Below are positions 9,792 through 22,725 of a stretch of 64,000 nucleotides of DNA, piece by piece; position 1 is the stretch's first letter; each line of letters opens with the position of its first letter. The stretch spans positions 2,170,001 to 2,234,000 of the forward strand of contig JAHRBS010000009.1 in assembly GCA_024305745.1 (NCBI GenBank), written 5' to 3'. Origin of the DNA: Polyporus tsugae (Eukaryota > Basidiomycota > Agaricomycetes > Polyporales > Polyporaceae). The position numbers and the translations under genes were made by a program. Under the pieces are notes generated by a model, which saw nothing but the letters and a program-made list of their open reading frames with translations, had not been told where the DNA came from and did no database searches.

Positions 9792-10826
9792 GACGAGGAC
9801 GGATCGGCGAGCGGGAGGAGGATGGTCTCTGGCCAACCCAAGCAACAACCTCGACCGATAATTGTTGTGTAATACAAATAGTAATATTTGCTGCACATAT
9901 ATAAGCATAAGTTAGTTAATGCAAGCGCTGAGAACCCAGATTGAGTTTGGACAAACTTTGGTGGCCTGGACCGCGACTGCAAGCGTCCACCCGCTGCCCC
10001 CACTGCTTCTGCATGTCCAGCTAGTCCGTACGAGGCAGCACTCTTGCGTCCGCCACCCAACGCGCCCTCTGCAGCCGTTTCCTCGGTGAAAGGGGTCACT
10101 GCCAGAGCACAAGGGTTGACAGACCTCGCCCGCCTCCCCACGAGACTCGAATACCGATCTCCCGAGTTGAGCGTGGCCAACAGAATTTGGTGGGTGGCGA
10201 GCAATCAGAGCTCTCGCACCCCTGGTCCGTTTCCAATTGACGCCACCAGGTCCACTCGTGTTCGAACGAGAATAAGTACACCACGCGGCCTCGCCTGACC
10301 ACGCCGGACGGCTCAGATTGACAGGATAACCAAGATATCAAGACGATAGCAGCTAAATAAGAGCAGACCGCCGCTCCCACCGACCGCCATCATCCCCTCT
10401 CGAGACCAAGCTTAAGTCTAAGGGTCGCCAGGAAGCCCTCTCTATTGCGCTGCTGCTAAATAACTGATCGGTTCTCTGGTAAGGTACTGTAGCCCCACTG
10501 CACAGGATCCTTCATAAGGTTTAAACGTTTTCTCGAATCGCTCTAGTAGGATCTCGAGTGCGCGGCGTCCGGCCATCCGGAGAGCAAGGTTGAACATTCG
10601 GCGGCAGTGGCTGCGAATCAGCGTCCGGAAAGAGGCAAAGGCGAGTCGATTGTGTAATAAATATTCAAAAGTCCGACTGTCTTGGGACCTATACCGGTAT
10701 ACACTTTGCCTTATCATGCCTTCTCACCATCCCGCTTCATGTCACCCTCTGGACCGTTCCATCCTGATTTGAGCGCCTCTCTTCTTTCCAGGTCCCTTCT
10801 GGGATTCTTCGAGTAGTCGCCCCAGT
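9792..10826. promoter_or_regulatory. Divergent intergenic region, WHI2-like and Med25-like genes
   Basis: About 1 kb separates two divergently transcribed genes, so both promoters must lie here. No TATA box stands out at a convincing distance and I see no ORF with family features. Confidence 0.4.
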
Positions 10827-13259
10827 ATGTCCTCTCCGCCCTCCTTCTCCTTCTCCAAGCCGGCTATGCCAGGCGATGCAGTCTCGGTCTCCGTACTTGT
10901 AGAGGACTCAGTCGCCATGACCGCAAAGTGGCCCGACATTCGGGATGCATATTTACCTAATTTACTCGAGAGCCTCCGTGCCGCAGACCCATCCGTACAG
11001 GTTCGTCTCCAGCTTGCTGTAATTCTCGCCTCTCATTGTCTTTCTGCCGATTCAGATGGAAGCTCGATGGCTTACGACGTCCTCCGCCTCTCCAGCATCC
11101 GCTATGCCCATCGTGGACACCGCTCAAGCGAGGAGTGTTCCCGAGCTGCCACTCGCCGCAGCGGGGGCCGTAAGGCTCTCTCCGGCATCCATCTCGCACG
11201 CAATTACCGTAGCTTTGCGCCTTTACTCCTCTCGTTACTCCTCGCACTCACCATGCTTTCCGCAGACACTCTCCTCGGCCACTCGGCGGCAAAACACCAC
11301 GAGGCACCTCATCCTCATAGCGGCCACCGGGCCACAGACGCATGGCCTCAACGACACCACGCCATCAGGCTTTGACCCATGGGACGACATCGCCATCGCA
11401 CTCAAGCAGGTGATTACCTTGTCTTTATTCCCGAACACCGCCGCTGCTAATCATGTCCATATCAGCAATATATACGACTGCATGTCATTCTCAACATCGG
11501 CGCGGAAATGAGGACGTACCATGAGCTCTTCAAGCGATCGGTGCGCATGATGCCAGAAGCATCGATGACGCAACCATACTGAATATAGCGATTCAGTTGC
11601 AACTCCAAAACAATTCGGAAGTCCCAGCGTGGTTCCAAGTGGACTCCCGGCGATACTCAATCCGACTATCGGGCAGGCCACAGTACGTGCGTGGCTCAGG
11701 TAAGTGTGCCTGGAGCTCGTCCCCGCCCTTCCTTCCCATGACGCACGCTAATCACTGCTTGCTTATGATTGACAGCGGCCGTGCCAATAGCTCTGCTTTC
11801 GACACCCTTCCCCGACGATCCAACCAACAACCCGAGCCCGCCCGGGTCAGCTCCCAGCCCAGCCTCTCCTCCAACGACCTCGTCGTCTCCTGGTTCGCCT
11901 GTGCTGACGGCCTCTCCAGGCAGTCGCAAATCACCCCATTCCCCGATAACGCCCCGGACGCGCCCTCGTGCCTCTGATTCTCCGCAATCGCCTACGGGCT
12001 CGGAGGGAGGAGGGCTGGTGTCCTACCTGCAGCAGATGCACGGGCTGACGAAAAAGAAGAGCTACGGTATAAAGGCCCCGAAGAAGACGTACGCTGATAT
12101 TCGCCTGCCCGGTTCTGGTAGGCCCATCCTGCCTCGTCTGGAAGTGCCCCAATCCCAGTCCGATTTATACACCTACCCGTCGTTTGATGCTGCCCAGGGT
12201 CTTGAAGGACAAGCCTCCGTTTCTGACTCGCAGCTGCCTCCGCCAAGGCGTCATTCAGTCGATCAACTACCTCCGAGCTCCCTCGTGGTAAGGACGAGCA
12301 TCGAGGATCGGCGGGCACGCAGACGAGGGCCCTGGCTGCCTATAGCTCCTCTCGTCTCATCTACTCCTTCCTCCCCTACGAACGCGACATCTCCCGGAAC
12401 ACTCGCCGCGCTCCAGAGCCTGGCATCCATGACGCCCCGCCTACCCGACTTCGTAACGAAAGAGCGCATGACTCCCGGCGCGAGCGATCCTCGGGCCGCT
12501 TACATGGTGGTGACACAGTCAGCCATGCCCGTTCCCCTAACGTCCGATACGAACCCTAACGCCGCGTACTACATCAACAATGCCACAACGTGGAGCCAAC
12601 ACCCCGGCTCCGTTGCCATGTCCATGTCCCCGAACTCGAGTTCCTCCATCCCGAGCCCAACGCACACCGGCTCGTCCTCGTACAGCGACGCGTCGCGCTC
12701 GTTCCAGCCCACCTCGCCCCCGACGCCCTCGCTCGCCGGCAGCGACTACGCCGGCTACGGCAGCTCCCCGCCGAGCAGCTCGTCGACATCGTCGCTCTCC
12801 GCCGCCCCGCCCCAAAGCGATAGCCAGAACGGCGACGACCAGCCGTTCGTCGTCACACCCGAGTACGAGGCGATCGTCAACGCGCACTTCGAGGAGGCGA
12901 TCCGCTCCGGCGCGATGCAAGCGAGCATGACGCATGCCATCCACTCCGCCGTCAGCCCGCCATACGTGCCCCCATCGAGCGCGCAGGAGCAGCAGCAGTA
13001 CTACCCCGCTCTGTCCCCGGCGCCGACACACCCGCCGCAGCCGCACGCCGCGCTGTCCCAGGACGCGGGTTACCCGACGTATCATGTGGCAGGGTATCCG
13101 GGCAGCGATTACCCTCTGCCTCTCCCTGCTCCCGGCCACGGAGCGCATGCGCAGGTCGGTGGGGGTGTCTGGGCGGCGCACTACGGTCACAGTTATACCG
13201 GGGCGGGGTACATGGGGCCTGTCTACGCGCCGTCGCAGGGGCACTGGTATCCGGCCTGA
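10827..13259 (+). CDS. Med25-like vWA domain protein with disordered tail
   Basis: Five exons: 10827-11000, 11056-11409, 11466-11540, 11597-11699 and 11776-13259, giving 729 aa in phase. Residues 15-240 resemble the von Willebrand A-type domain of Mediator subunit 25. They comprise a first strand and helix (VSVSVLVEDSVAMTAKWPDI), a central strand HLILIAATGPQ, then IRLHVILNIG and an ELF helix, followed by VPAWFQVD and a short SGRP strand. The remaining ~480 residues are serine/proline-rich and probably disordered, with one conserved-looking basic stretch (KKKSYGIKAPKKTYADIRLPG). Mediator function is inferred from the fold match only; another vWA protein is possible. The reverse strand is also open in places because of high GC content and is not coding. 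Confidence 0.6.
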
Positions 13260-15303
13260 CATTGAATGGCAGCCTTCGGGCTACTCGTCTCCATCGTTTC
13301 CAGCTGTTCGTCGTCGTTCGTCGTCGCTATGCTGCAGTGTTATCTCTCCTTGTTACAGTATCCTCTCGCGCTTGCTGTGCACAACGTTTTCTCTCTCTCT
13401 CTCTCTTCTCTCAGGTCTTTTTCCCACCTCTCACTGTATTCCCTCTCTGTAGCGGTGGCAAAATGGTTGAACAGTGGGTGAGATTACGCCGATTGTACGT
13501 GTACTTGTTACGACGCATCCACGCCGCCACCCACGCTCCTCGTTCCTCACTCTCGCACGACACCCGCCATCTCTGTGACACTTATCATACCCACGACATG
13601 TACGGTACATCCGTCCGCTCTCCTCCATCACCCCACCCCACCCCTCCCCTCTCCAGACTGCGGCACCCCCCCCTCCCATCGGACGCGCATTATCTCTCAT
13701 TATTTACAGGGCACCAGCGTTAACGTTCCGTGTTTCCGGACCCAATGTTTCATGTCATCTCAGGGCTGTATTCCGAGTCGGCCGCCATCGTGTAAACTAT
13801 GTAGCATATCCCTTTCTTGTACATGTACAACCAGGAGGATTTCACTGGTATTGCGCGCCGCGTACGTGTGGCGTTCACGCTCTTTCCTCCGACCGCGGGC
13901 TGCGCAACGGTGGACGGAGTCGCGACTCGCCAGCCGTGCTTGTCGCTTGGCATTGGCCAAGACGATGATGGTCGCCCGCCGGAAGGTTACCTTGGCCCTT
14001 GGATCGGACTCGGACCTCGCTCGCTTGCGCTTCGCCCGGGCCATTTGGGCGAGCCGAGGGAGGATGTCCTGATCGACAACCAGAGAGGGGGGGGGAGAAA
14101 TCAGACGGCCCTCGGAGAAGAGAAGAGTCGCAATTAACGGTTCGCTCCGCGTCCGGGTTCGGACTACAGTAGCGGCTTCGAAGGACTGACTCGGGTAAGT
14201 CCCAGCTTCTGTACAGGTCTTCCGACGACAAGTAAAATATGGCAGCATGCGGACGTGGACGGTGAGGAAGGACTCCGATTTAACGGGAGGGTCCGAATCG
14301 CTCACTTTGGATGTGCGTACTATGTACTAGTATTCGAACTTCATGGGAGTCCTCGGTGTGGCAACCTGTCATTCATGGAACGGCTGCAGTCGGTGCACGA
14401 CCCGAACTTCGGCATGAACATCACACGTTTGTTGCCAAGCTGTAGGGCACCACGGTAGCTACCTCGGATGATAACTATGGTACATCATTCTTAGGCCCCC
14501 CCAAGCTGGCACTTGACTCTTGCGGCGTTGTGAGATTCGGACCGGCGGCTGGTGATGTCAGGATGCTGGCAAAGATAATTACAAGTTAGTGCAAGCGGAC
14601 AAATGGGCAGTAGAGCGTGGATGGACCAATCTTCGTTGTGGAGCCTCCGAGTGCAATATTAAATGACCTGCTAATGGCTGATCAGCTCGACGCTTGGGCC
14701 GTTGGCCTAGCGTAGTGCGGCCAGCCTAGAGGCGAACAAAGTCAGGACTGAAGCAGCGAAGCCCGCTTGCAATAGGGCGGCGACATCATTTGGACGCGTG
14801 AAGGAATATTTAGTAGGACTGATCTCGGGTGCCTGGATGCGGCGACTTTTCGAGCAGTCAGTGACGCAACTGTTAACCACGGCTACACTGGTACAACGAC
14901 AGGATTGATGAATTGAAGCGCGGCCAGTACCGTTTAGTCGACGGGGCCTCCTAGGAAGCTCTAGCGCTGCAAACTGTAGTCGATATGTACGTCGACAAAA
15001 ATATAAAGAGGGACTTCAAGACAGGCCGATGTACTACCCAAGCCTCGTCGATTGCTGCGCAAGGTAAGTATACAGCGGCCCGGGCGGTCTGAGAATCAAA
15101 GCTACCGAGCCACGTGTGTTTCGTAATGGCACCGTCGCTTGAGCATACACACCAAAGATCCACCAATCCCGAACGGACGGGTTGTACACGCTAACTTGAT
15201 GTGCCAGCGCCTGGGCAATATCTAAACAAGAGCCGTTCCATTTCTGCCTACGAACGTCACAGGCGAAACACGGACACAGACATCACCGATGTTCAATTAT
15301 TTT
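13260..15303. other. No reliable gene
   Basis: Two kilobases between the Med25-like gene and the first FMO gene, convergent at their 3' ends. A 181-codon minus-strand ORF (14305-13760) is basic and has no known motif or codon pattern like the neighbours. The rest is AT-richer with only short ORFs. Confidence 0.4.
13390..13413. repeat. (CT)n microsatellite in 3' UTR
   Basis: Run of CT dinucleotides about 130 bp past the Med25-like stop codon. Confidence 0.75.
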
Positions 15304-17479
15304 TCAGAGCTGTCGACGTCCGTCGTTCGGCATCATGCCGAGCTCAATCGCCTTGATTTGCAGGGCCTAGGTGCCGCCGAGCCTGTAAGGCGGTGGAATA
15401 CACTCCAAAGAATAGTAATAGTACTTACCAGAGCTTTCGACAGACAACGCGAGATGGAGAAGTCGCTCGTCGCGAACCACAGCTATTGTATTAGAACTAA
15501 GCATCATAGGGACTAGGAGCCTATTAAACCGGACGCACCCCGGGATATCCACACGGACGGTAACTGCCCTTGAGCTCGCCTTCGTTGTCGACCCCGTAAA
15601 CTTCTTCCGTCTCGTTGAGGACATCTTCGCCCAACAACTCGGTATTGGTCTCGCGGATATCACTGTATCCCGTGCTTCTCAGACCGTAGTTAGTGAGTCT
15701 TGGGGTCTGTGCTGCGTACAAGAGCTGTACTCACGCAAAAACGACAACGTCCGCAGGGAGCTCCGTTCCGTCGCCGAGGACAATACTGTTCTTGGTGAAG
15801 CGTTGGAGTGATACAAGACTCTTGACTTTGATCCTTCCGTCTGCGATAAGGTCGGCACCACCCTTGTCCATCCCTTATAGCGCCGTCGTATTAGTAACCC
15901 GAAGCCCGAGCCAAACATAAACCGCACTAACAGTATCCTGCCGCGCGTTATTTAGCTCTCGAAAGCCTCCGATGATTGAGCATGCCACTCACCCCCGAGT
16001 CGTTCAAACACTAACGGGTAAACCCCTTGTCCCTCCGGACCCAGGTTGAACCTGACACCCCCCTTGCGCAACTTCTCATGAAGCTCCCTGTTAGCCTCCC
16101 ACGCCGAGGCCTGGTTCTCGATCGCCATCTTCTTCCGCTGGCCGAGTCCGATGGACAAGAACCGGAAGTCCGCGATGTCCAGCGGCACGTCCTCAGGGAA
16201 AGCAGCCCGAATCGCGTCGCAGACGTAGTCGCGCGACATGATGCACGTTGTCGAGCGTTGAACCATGGTGACTGACGCCGCGTTGCGGAGCGCGAGGTCC
16301 TGGCAGACATCGATCGAACTGTTTCCGGCTCCGACGACGACGGCGTGCTGGCTCGCGAACAACACCCCGCCTGGGAAGCGAGACGAGTGAAAAATTCGCC
16401 CTTGGAAGGCTTCCATTCCAAGCACATCTGGAATGACAGGCCGTCCGAGCGAGCCAGTGGCGAAGACGAGATGGGACGGGCGGAGGTAGACCTCGACGCC
16501 GTTACGGATGACGGTGACTTCCCATCGTTGATCACTAACGTTGTATGTCGGGCGTCGCTTGAGCTCTGACTTCGTCCAAACAATGAGGTCCTGGATGGAG
16601 GCGTAATGCTCAAGCCAGTCAGCGAGCTTATCGCGCGGCGTGAACTCAGGCCAGTTTGCGGGGAACGGTTGGTATAGCACTGTTGGTCGAGCCCGTCTAT
16701 CAGCGATACTCATCCAACAAAAATATTTACTTACAGGTGTGATGTTTGCGAACCGAGTGGAGTGTGAGGGAGGGGTACCGCTTCCTCCAGGTGTCTCCTA
16801 TGCGGGCATCCCGCTCGATGACCAAGGTAGGTATGTTCATTTGCTTGAACCTAGCGGCTACCTGCAGACCGGTCTGCCCAGCTCCGACTGCCGTAAAGGC
16901 AACACTTTAGTTAGTTCATTGGACCGCTAAAGCGCGAACCTGCTCACCTATGATAACGTGCGGATTGGCTTCAACGCTTCGGACCATATCGGCGTAGTCC
17001 TTTTGCATGTCCTTCCCAGGTACAGCTGTGACGTCGTCCCGCAACGGAAGCGTGCTGAGCTCTTCGTGGCCCCGCAGATCGGCAAGATCGGTCATAACCG
17101 TGAATGCGCGGTATACACCGTCGGTGTCCAGAGCCAGGCGAGCATAGCCGCGCCCATGGCCGTGCTCGCACTCGAAGGTAAACGCGAACTCGACACCAAG
17201 CTCCTCGGACATGTGCGCACTGTACACGCGAGGCGCGAGATCTGGCGTCTCATCGAGCCGAATATCCGTGATACCAGCGTCGAGTAGTCGGTTGTTCAGA
17301 TAAGCGGCAACCTTCTCGCGACCGGCGAGGGAGCGAATATCCCACGTGAAGACGAGGATGTCTCGCAGCCAGCCGCTGGGAAGGAAGAGATCCACGAAGG
17401 CTTTCACATCTGCAGTTTGGAGCGCAGAAGAACACTTGGAAAGCCACTGAGAGGAAACGAGGAGGGGGTTGAGAGCCAT
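15304..17479 (-). CDS. NTF2-like / flavin monooxygenase fusion, copy A
   Basis: Seven exons: 17479-16948, 16887-16735, 16679-15993, 15873-15735, 15674-15539, 15482-15429 and 15366-15304, giving 587 aa. Residues 8-165 form an NTF2/SnoaL-like domain. FAD-binding GAGQTG is at 179-184, the FMO signature FxGxxxHxxxF at 320-330, NADPH-binding GAGNSS at 345-350 and an ATGY motif at 504-507. Class B flavin monooxygenases insert one oxygen atom using NADPH and O2, on N/S nucleophiles or ketones. The substrate here is unknown. The FMO-type rather than Baeyer-Villiger-type signature favours N- or S-oxygenation. No signal peptide is evident, so it is probably cytosolic. All motifs are intact. It is closest to copy D: both begin MALNPLL and keep GAGQTG. 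Confidence 0.85.
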
Positions 17480-19742
17480 CGTGTTGAGTGCATGGACAAT
17501 GGGAGCGTGGTGGGTAATTAAACTCATGCCAAGGGCCTATCGGCGACAGCTGTGTTGATGAAGAAGTCCCTGTAAGGTTCCATACTCCGTTATATCCAAA
17601 GTTGGATTGAAGATTCAGACACCTGACGTACCACAAGACCCGAGTAATGAGTTTATAACCGAGCGAGGACTGTATGTAGAAGCATTCTTTCTAGAGAGGG
17701 GTTGGAGCGACCGTCTAGTATTCTCGCCTGCTATCCTTCTAGAGTGCACGGGGTGTGAAAAGTTGCTGATGAATGGGTAATCCACATCCTAAAATGCCGC
17801 ACATACCTTGTCGTCTCCGAGCGAAGGTACTATGGCATTGCCGCATAGTACCGCCATTCATCACTGTGGATAGCTATAGTAGGCCTCCTTCAAGCTGGCC
17901 GTACGGCTTGGAAAAGGTGTATCAGTCCGACGCATCACCCCTCCCCCCTCTCCCCCCTGCTGTATTAGGGCTGATACGCACCTTTGGACGTGGAACGTAG
18001 TACCACACAGTGGTTGATTGTATGGAACTTGGCTGGGATTGATCATTGTGCCTCGGTTGGCGCTCGGTGCCAGGTCCGGCGGAGTCTGAAACCAGATACC
18101 GATCGCAATTGCGTCGGGTTCGGATAATTGAACCCAGGTTGAACGTTGAATCCGCTAAGCAAGCGGGACCCTCAAGCCTCAAGCACTACTTAGGTGGAAA
18201 GCCTGAGGAAGGTACGAATACTTTTTTTTTTTCATGGAGTATCCTGTACAGTGTAACTTGTATACTTACGTAAATGCTGATGCTTATGACTCTAGCTTCG
18301 CTGAGTTCAAGGAGACGTTGCGTGCCACCCTCATACTCCACTCCCCAGGGCCCCAGCCCCGACCCGTGGCCGCCCGTTGGGGCAACTCATTCAGTCTGAA
18401 GCACTGAAGCTTTGACGAGCTATAATCCTTTTTGCGTTGCCAACATCCGATAGCACGAGAGCTATCTTCACCCTCCCCGACGTCGGCGTTCTCGCGCCGT
18501 ACAGGATCTCAGCTGCCCGAAGACTCGAGATCGCGAGCGACTGGCTGACCGGAAGCACTCCATGCCGACCCTCATGGAGGCCATTGGAACGTGAGTTGCC
18601 GTATATGGCTCTGTGTACCTCGGCGAGTGGTTCATCTTCTTCGACCACGACGGCATTAATCAGCCGATTGCAGATGCAGATACCGTTCCAGACGGACCGA
18701 CGACATGAATACAGAGCTACACGTTTTGATCGTCGTAGTTACCACGACCATGTCATCAGAAGAGCCTCGGGCCTGATCTTGAACAGACGTAACATGGAGA
18801 GCCGGATTGAGGCCGACAGGGTGTTGTGAGAACCTCCGCGGACCGATTGTCAAGAATGTCGAGGACAGCAATGCTCCGCGTCGCAATACCCCCAACGTCT
18901 GGTGTAAGCTTTCCATTTTGAGCTTACATTGCATACACTGTATCTACTTTCGTAGATGCAATTTCATGCAGGCTCCTAGTCGGTCTTGAATAATCCGGTC
19001 TTGGAGTAGCCTGGACCAAGTCGCAAACCTATCTCTTTCGTCAGAGACATCAAGGCGCTCCGTGCCTTCGGCTTCTACAACGTATACTTACAGTATCTCA
19101 CGCATCACGCACTTGTGCTCGCATTTGTATGCGGGTCAGGAAGGCTTATTGCAACAATCAATCCCCGCCGTTCGGAGTGATTTTATCCTCTAGATTTGCG
19201 TATGTCCTTTTCGATTATTGCCTAGGACATTCCGATGCTACTACGCTACTGAATGTACAGCAGACCTCCGACGCATTCTACTGGTTTCAGATGGATTGAC
19301 GTTCCGATCTTGGGTTGGTTAACCGTTAACATATCCGACCGTTGGTTGGATGACGCCGGTATGCTCTGTAATAGTTACGTGATTCAAGGCACAGCTCACT
19401 AATGTGCTTCCATGTCGGTGGTACTACGGAACACCTTCGAAGAACAGGATTGAAGGCTCTCGTTCTCCCGCAGTAGCGCACTGATTCAGTTGAAATGATC
19501 TAGACTCTAGAGTGCCTGAGAAGTTCGGCCCATCACATGTGCCGTCGGCACAGCGCCTCACCGGCCTCACCCTCCGTCGTCTAAACGCTTGGATGTGCCG
19601 CACAACCTGAAGTTCAAACAGTGTCGAACAGAGAGGCTTTACGCGATGAGTGAGTAGTATCCGCCGATGCGTATACAAATACATGTGATTACATTCAATG
19701 CACGCAGGTCAACGTCACAATTTTTAACACAACTGCAAATCA
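17480..19742. other. Spacer between FMO copies A and B
   Basis: Contains the copy A promoter and 2.2 kb with only short ORFs. Some stretches (18270-18640 and 19000-19080) look like decayed coding sequence with splice-like sites, but I could not assign a family. Confidence 0.35.
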
Positions 19743-21901
19743 TCACAGTCGATGTTCAAGCTCAAGCCCCATTCCGACTTGCCGACGTCCGGTATACGGC
19801 ATCACGCCGAGTTCAATCGCCTTGATTTGGAGCGCCTGGGTGCCAGAGAGAGACGATGGTGAGAAATGAACTCGGGCTCTGAAGGACAGCACCTACCAAA
19901 GCTTTCGACAGACAACGCGAGTTGGCGAAGTCACCAGTCGCAAACCACAGCTGTCGCATGGAAATTTAGTACCCTGCAGACTACGGGGCTTTGTGAAGGC
20001 AAACGTACCCCGGGGTATCCACATGGGCGGTAACTGCCCTCGATCTCGCCTTCGTCGTCGAGCCCGAAGACTTCTTCCGTCTGGTCGATGACGTCCTCGC
20101 CCAACAATCCGATGTTAGTCTCGCGGATGTAACTATACCCCGTGCTGCTCAGACAGCTGGTGAGTCTCCGGATCTGCTCTGGAGACAAAGGTTGTACTCA
20201 CGCAAAGACGACGAGGTCAGCAGGGAGTTCCGTTCCATCACTAAGGAGGAGGCCGTTCTTGGTGAAGCGTTCAATGGACACAAGACTTTTCACCTTGATC
20301 GTTCCATCGGCGATCAGGTCTGCACCACCCTTGTCCATCCCTGATCATAGCGTCGTCATGTCAGTACACCCGAAGGCATGGTCAATGATAAGGTGAACCC
20401 ACAGTAGCCTGTCGCAAGTTGTTCAGCTCTCAAGCGTCCAATGATACGAGCACGCTACTCACCTCCGCCCTTTTCCATCGCGAAAGGGGAGACGCCTTCT
20501 CCCTCTGGACCGAGGTTACAGCTGACACCGGCCTTGCGCAGTTTTTCATGAAGCTCCTTGTGAGCCTCCCACGCCGCGTCCTGGTGCTCGATCGCCATTT
20601 TCTTGTATAGCCCGAGGTTAATCGACGAGAATCGGAAGTCGACGATGTCGAGCGGAACGTCGTCCCGGAAGACAGCCCGAAGCTGGTCGGCGACGAAGTC
20701 ACGCATCATGACGCACGATGTCGAACGCTGCACCATCGTGACCGACCCGGCGTGGTGCTCCGCGAGGTCCACGCAGACGTCGATCGAGCTGTTCCCTGCA
20801 CCGACAACGACGGTGTGCTGGCCCGAGAACAGCGCTCCGCCGGGGAACCGGGAGGAGTGCATGACTCGCCCCTCGAAGCCTTCAACGCCGGGTACGTCGG
20901 GGATGGTTGGCCGTCCGAGGGAGCCGGTGGCGAGGATAATGTGAGCCGGGCGGAGCTTGACTTCGACACCGTTCCGAACGACAGTGACGTCCCAGCGATG
21001 ATCCGCAGTGCTGTATGTCGGACGTGGCTTGAGCTCCGAGTTTGTCCAGACGGCGAGCTCTTGCGTGGAGGCGTAATGCTCGAGCCAGTTGGCAACCTTG
21101 TCGCGGGGTGTGAACTCGGGCCAGCCGCTAGGGTATGGCTGGTAGAGGACTGGTGCGCAAATATATATTAGCAGTCCGGATACTAATCAATGATTTATAC
21201 TCACACGTATGGTGTCGACGAGTGGTGTTGAGGATCAAAGTCGGATAGCGTTCCCTCCAATTGTCGCCAATGCGGGCGTTCCGTTCGACGACGAGGGTCG
21301 GGATATTCATTCGTTTGAACCGCGCGGCTACCTGGAGACCTGTCTGAGCGGCCCCAACTATACGGCGCAGTAGGGATGGGCCATGAGTACGATATGGTGA
21401 CAGGTCACGTCATTGAAGCTTACCGATGATGACGTGGGGGTTCGCCTCGATACTCTCGTCTCGTGGTGGGAGTGTGCTGAGCTCTTCGTGCCCAGGCAAA
21501 TCGACCAACTCAGTGAACACGGTGGAGGCGCGGTGTGCACCATCGACATCCGGCGCGAGCCGAACGTGCGCACGGCCGTGACCGCGTTGGCATTCGAAGG
21601 TGAACGCAAACTCGACACCAGGCAGCTGGGATACGGGCACCTTGCAGGTACGAGGCGCGAGGTCAGGCGTCTCGTCGAGCCGTACGTCCGTGATACGTGC
21701 GTCGGCGAACCGGTCAGTCAAATAAGCCAGGATTTTCTCCCGACCTTCGGGTGCGCGGATGTCCCATGTAAAGACGAGGATGTCTCGTAGCCAGCCGTTG
21801 GGAAGGAACAGGTCCGCGAACGCTTTCGCGTCCGCATCCCGCAAGGCAGAGGAGCACTGTGAAAGCCATTGTGAGGCGACGAGGTGGGGATTGAGAGCCA
21901 T
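19743..21901 (-). CDS. NTF2-like / flavin monooxygenase fusion, copy B
   Basis: Seven exons: 21901-21424, 21357-21205, 21149-20463, 20340-20202, 20144-20009, 19950-19897 and 19835-19743, giving 579 aa. Lengths of exons 2-6 (153, 687, 139, 136 and 54 nt) equal those of copy A. The NADPH motif GAGNSS, the FxGxxxHxxxF signature and ATGY are kept. Two differences stand out. The FAD motif reads GAAQTG, so the second glycine is Ala. Exon 1 also lacks about 18 codons that the other three copies have just before the intron 1 donor. The C-terminus runs ten residues longer than copies A and C. It is most similar to copy C. Loss of the exon 1 segment falls at the end of the NTF2-like domain and could alter the domain linker. 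Confidence 0.8.
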
Positions 21902-22206
21902 GGATGGTATTCGTCCGATGGGGGAAAGCGTACCTAGTATTTGTACCAAGGCCGCCGGACGCGCGCCACCTAGGAGTTTGAAATTTTGACTCTTCTCCGT
22001 GTACACGGGATGCAGGCCCCAGTGCCCCAATGCCGTGACATGCTATTGGAGTGCTACCTGTCCCCACCGGTTAAAAGGCGCTTAGTCTATTACGCCTGCG
22101 CCTCCGACAATGAACGGGCACGAACGTTCCACGACTCAACCTGAGTAATCGCAGGATGGCCGCCCTGTCTAGAGGTCTTGGTGCTGGAATTCGGAATTTA
22201 TTTCGC

Positions 22207-22725
22207 GAGAACCTTTACCGGTGATGGCATGTGAGTTCGCTGCAATCCTTTAGACCAGGATAGAAACTGCGTCCTCGGTCTGCATGTCCTTCTCGGGGAT
22301 TCCTGTGACGTGTTCCTGGAGTGGTAGTGTTGAGCCCTTCGTAACCCCGCCGACTCAGTCAGGATGCGCGGTAGACGCGATCGGCGTCGGGAGGTAATCG
22401 GCGACCTTCGGCACGCCCGGGACCGCGCTGGTGAACGCAAGCTCCACACCGAACTCCTGGGAAATGTGTGCATTGTACATGCGAGACGCGAGATCAGGCG
22501 TCTCCTTGAGCCGGACAAGTCGGCGAGTGAGGTAAGCCATGATCTTCTCGCGAGATTCGACAGACTCAGCGGATGCCATCGTGAGTACTTGAGGGTGAGT
22601 CTCGTATCCAACCGAGCGGTTCGGGGAAAAGAGACCGGTTACTTAGCGCTTTACGTCCGTATTGTGCAGAGCGTAAGAGCACTAGAAAAGCCACTGAGAG
22701 GACTAGAGACGGGGTTGAGAGCCAT
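22207..22725 (-). pseudogene. Truncated relic of an FMO array gene (exon 1 only)
   Basis: From ATG 22725 the sequence reads MALNP then SSPLSGFSSAL, a degraded match to the start of the array genes, and hits a stop after 24 codons. Further on, REKIMAYL, RLKETPDLASRMYNAH and GVELAFT match the NTF2-like domain in a shifted frame, and HVTGIPEKDMQ matches its end. The similarity stops at a GGTAAAG that corresponds to the normal intron 1 donor. No FAD or NADPH part follows, so this is a fifth, dead array member. Confidence 0.75.

Noticed and set aside
12537..13262. 241-codon minus-strand ORF opposite the Med25-like tail
   Set aside because: Arg-rich shadow of a GC-rich Ser/Pro coding region.
13760..14305. 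181-codon minus-strand ORF
   Set aside because: Basic composition, no recognised domain and no coherent splice extension; too weak to call a gene.
16027..17287. Plus-strand ORFs opposite the FMO genes, recurring in every copy
   Set aside because: They are antisense shadows conserved only because the FMO coding strand is conserved.
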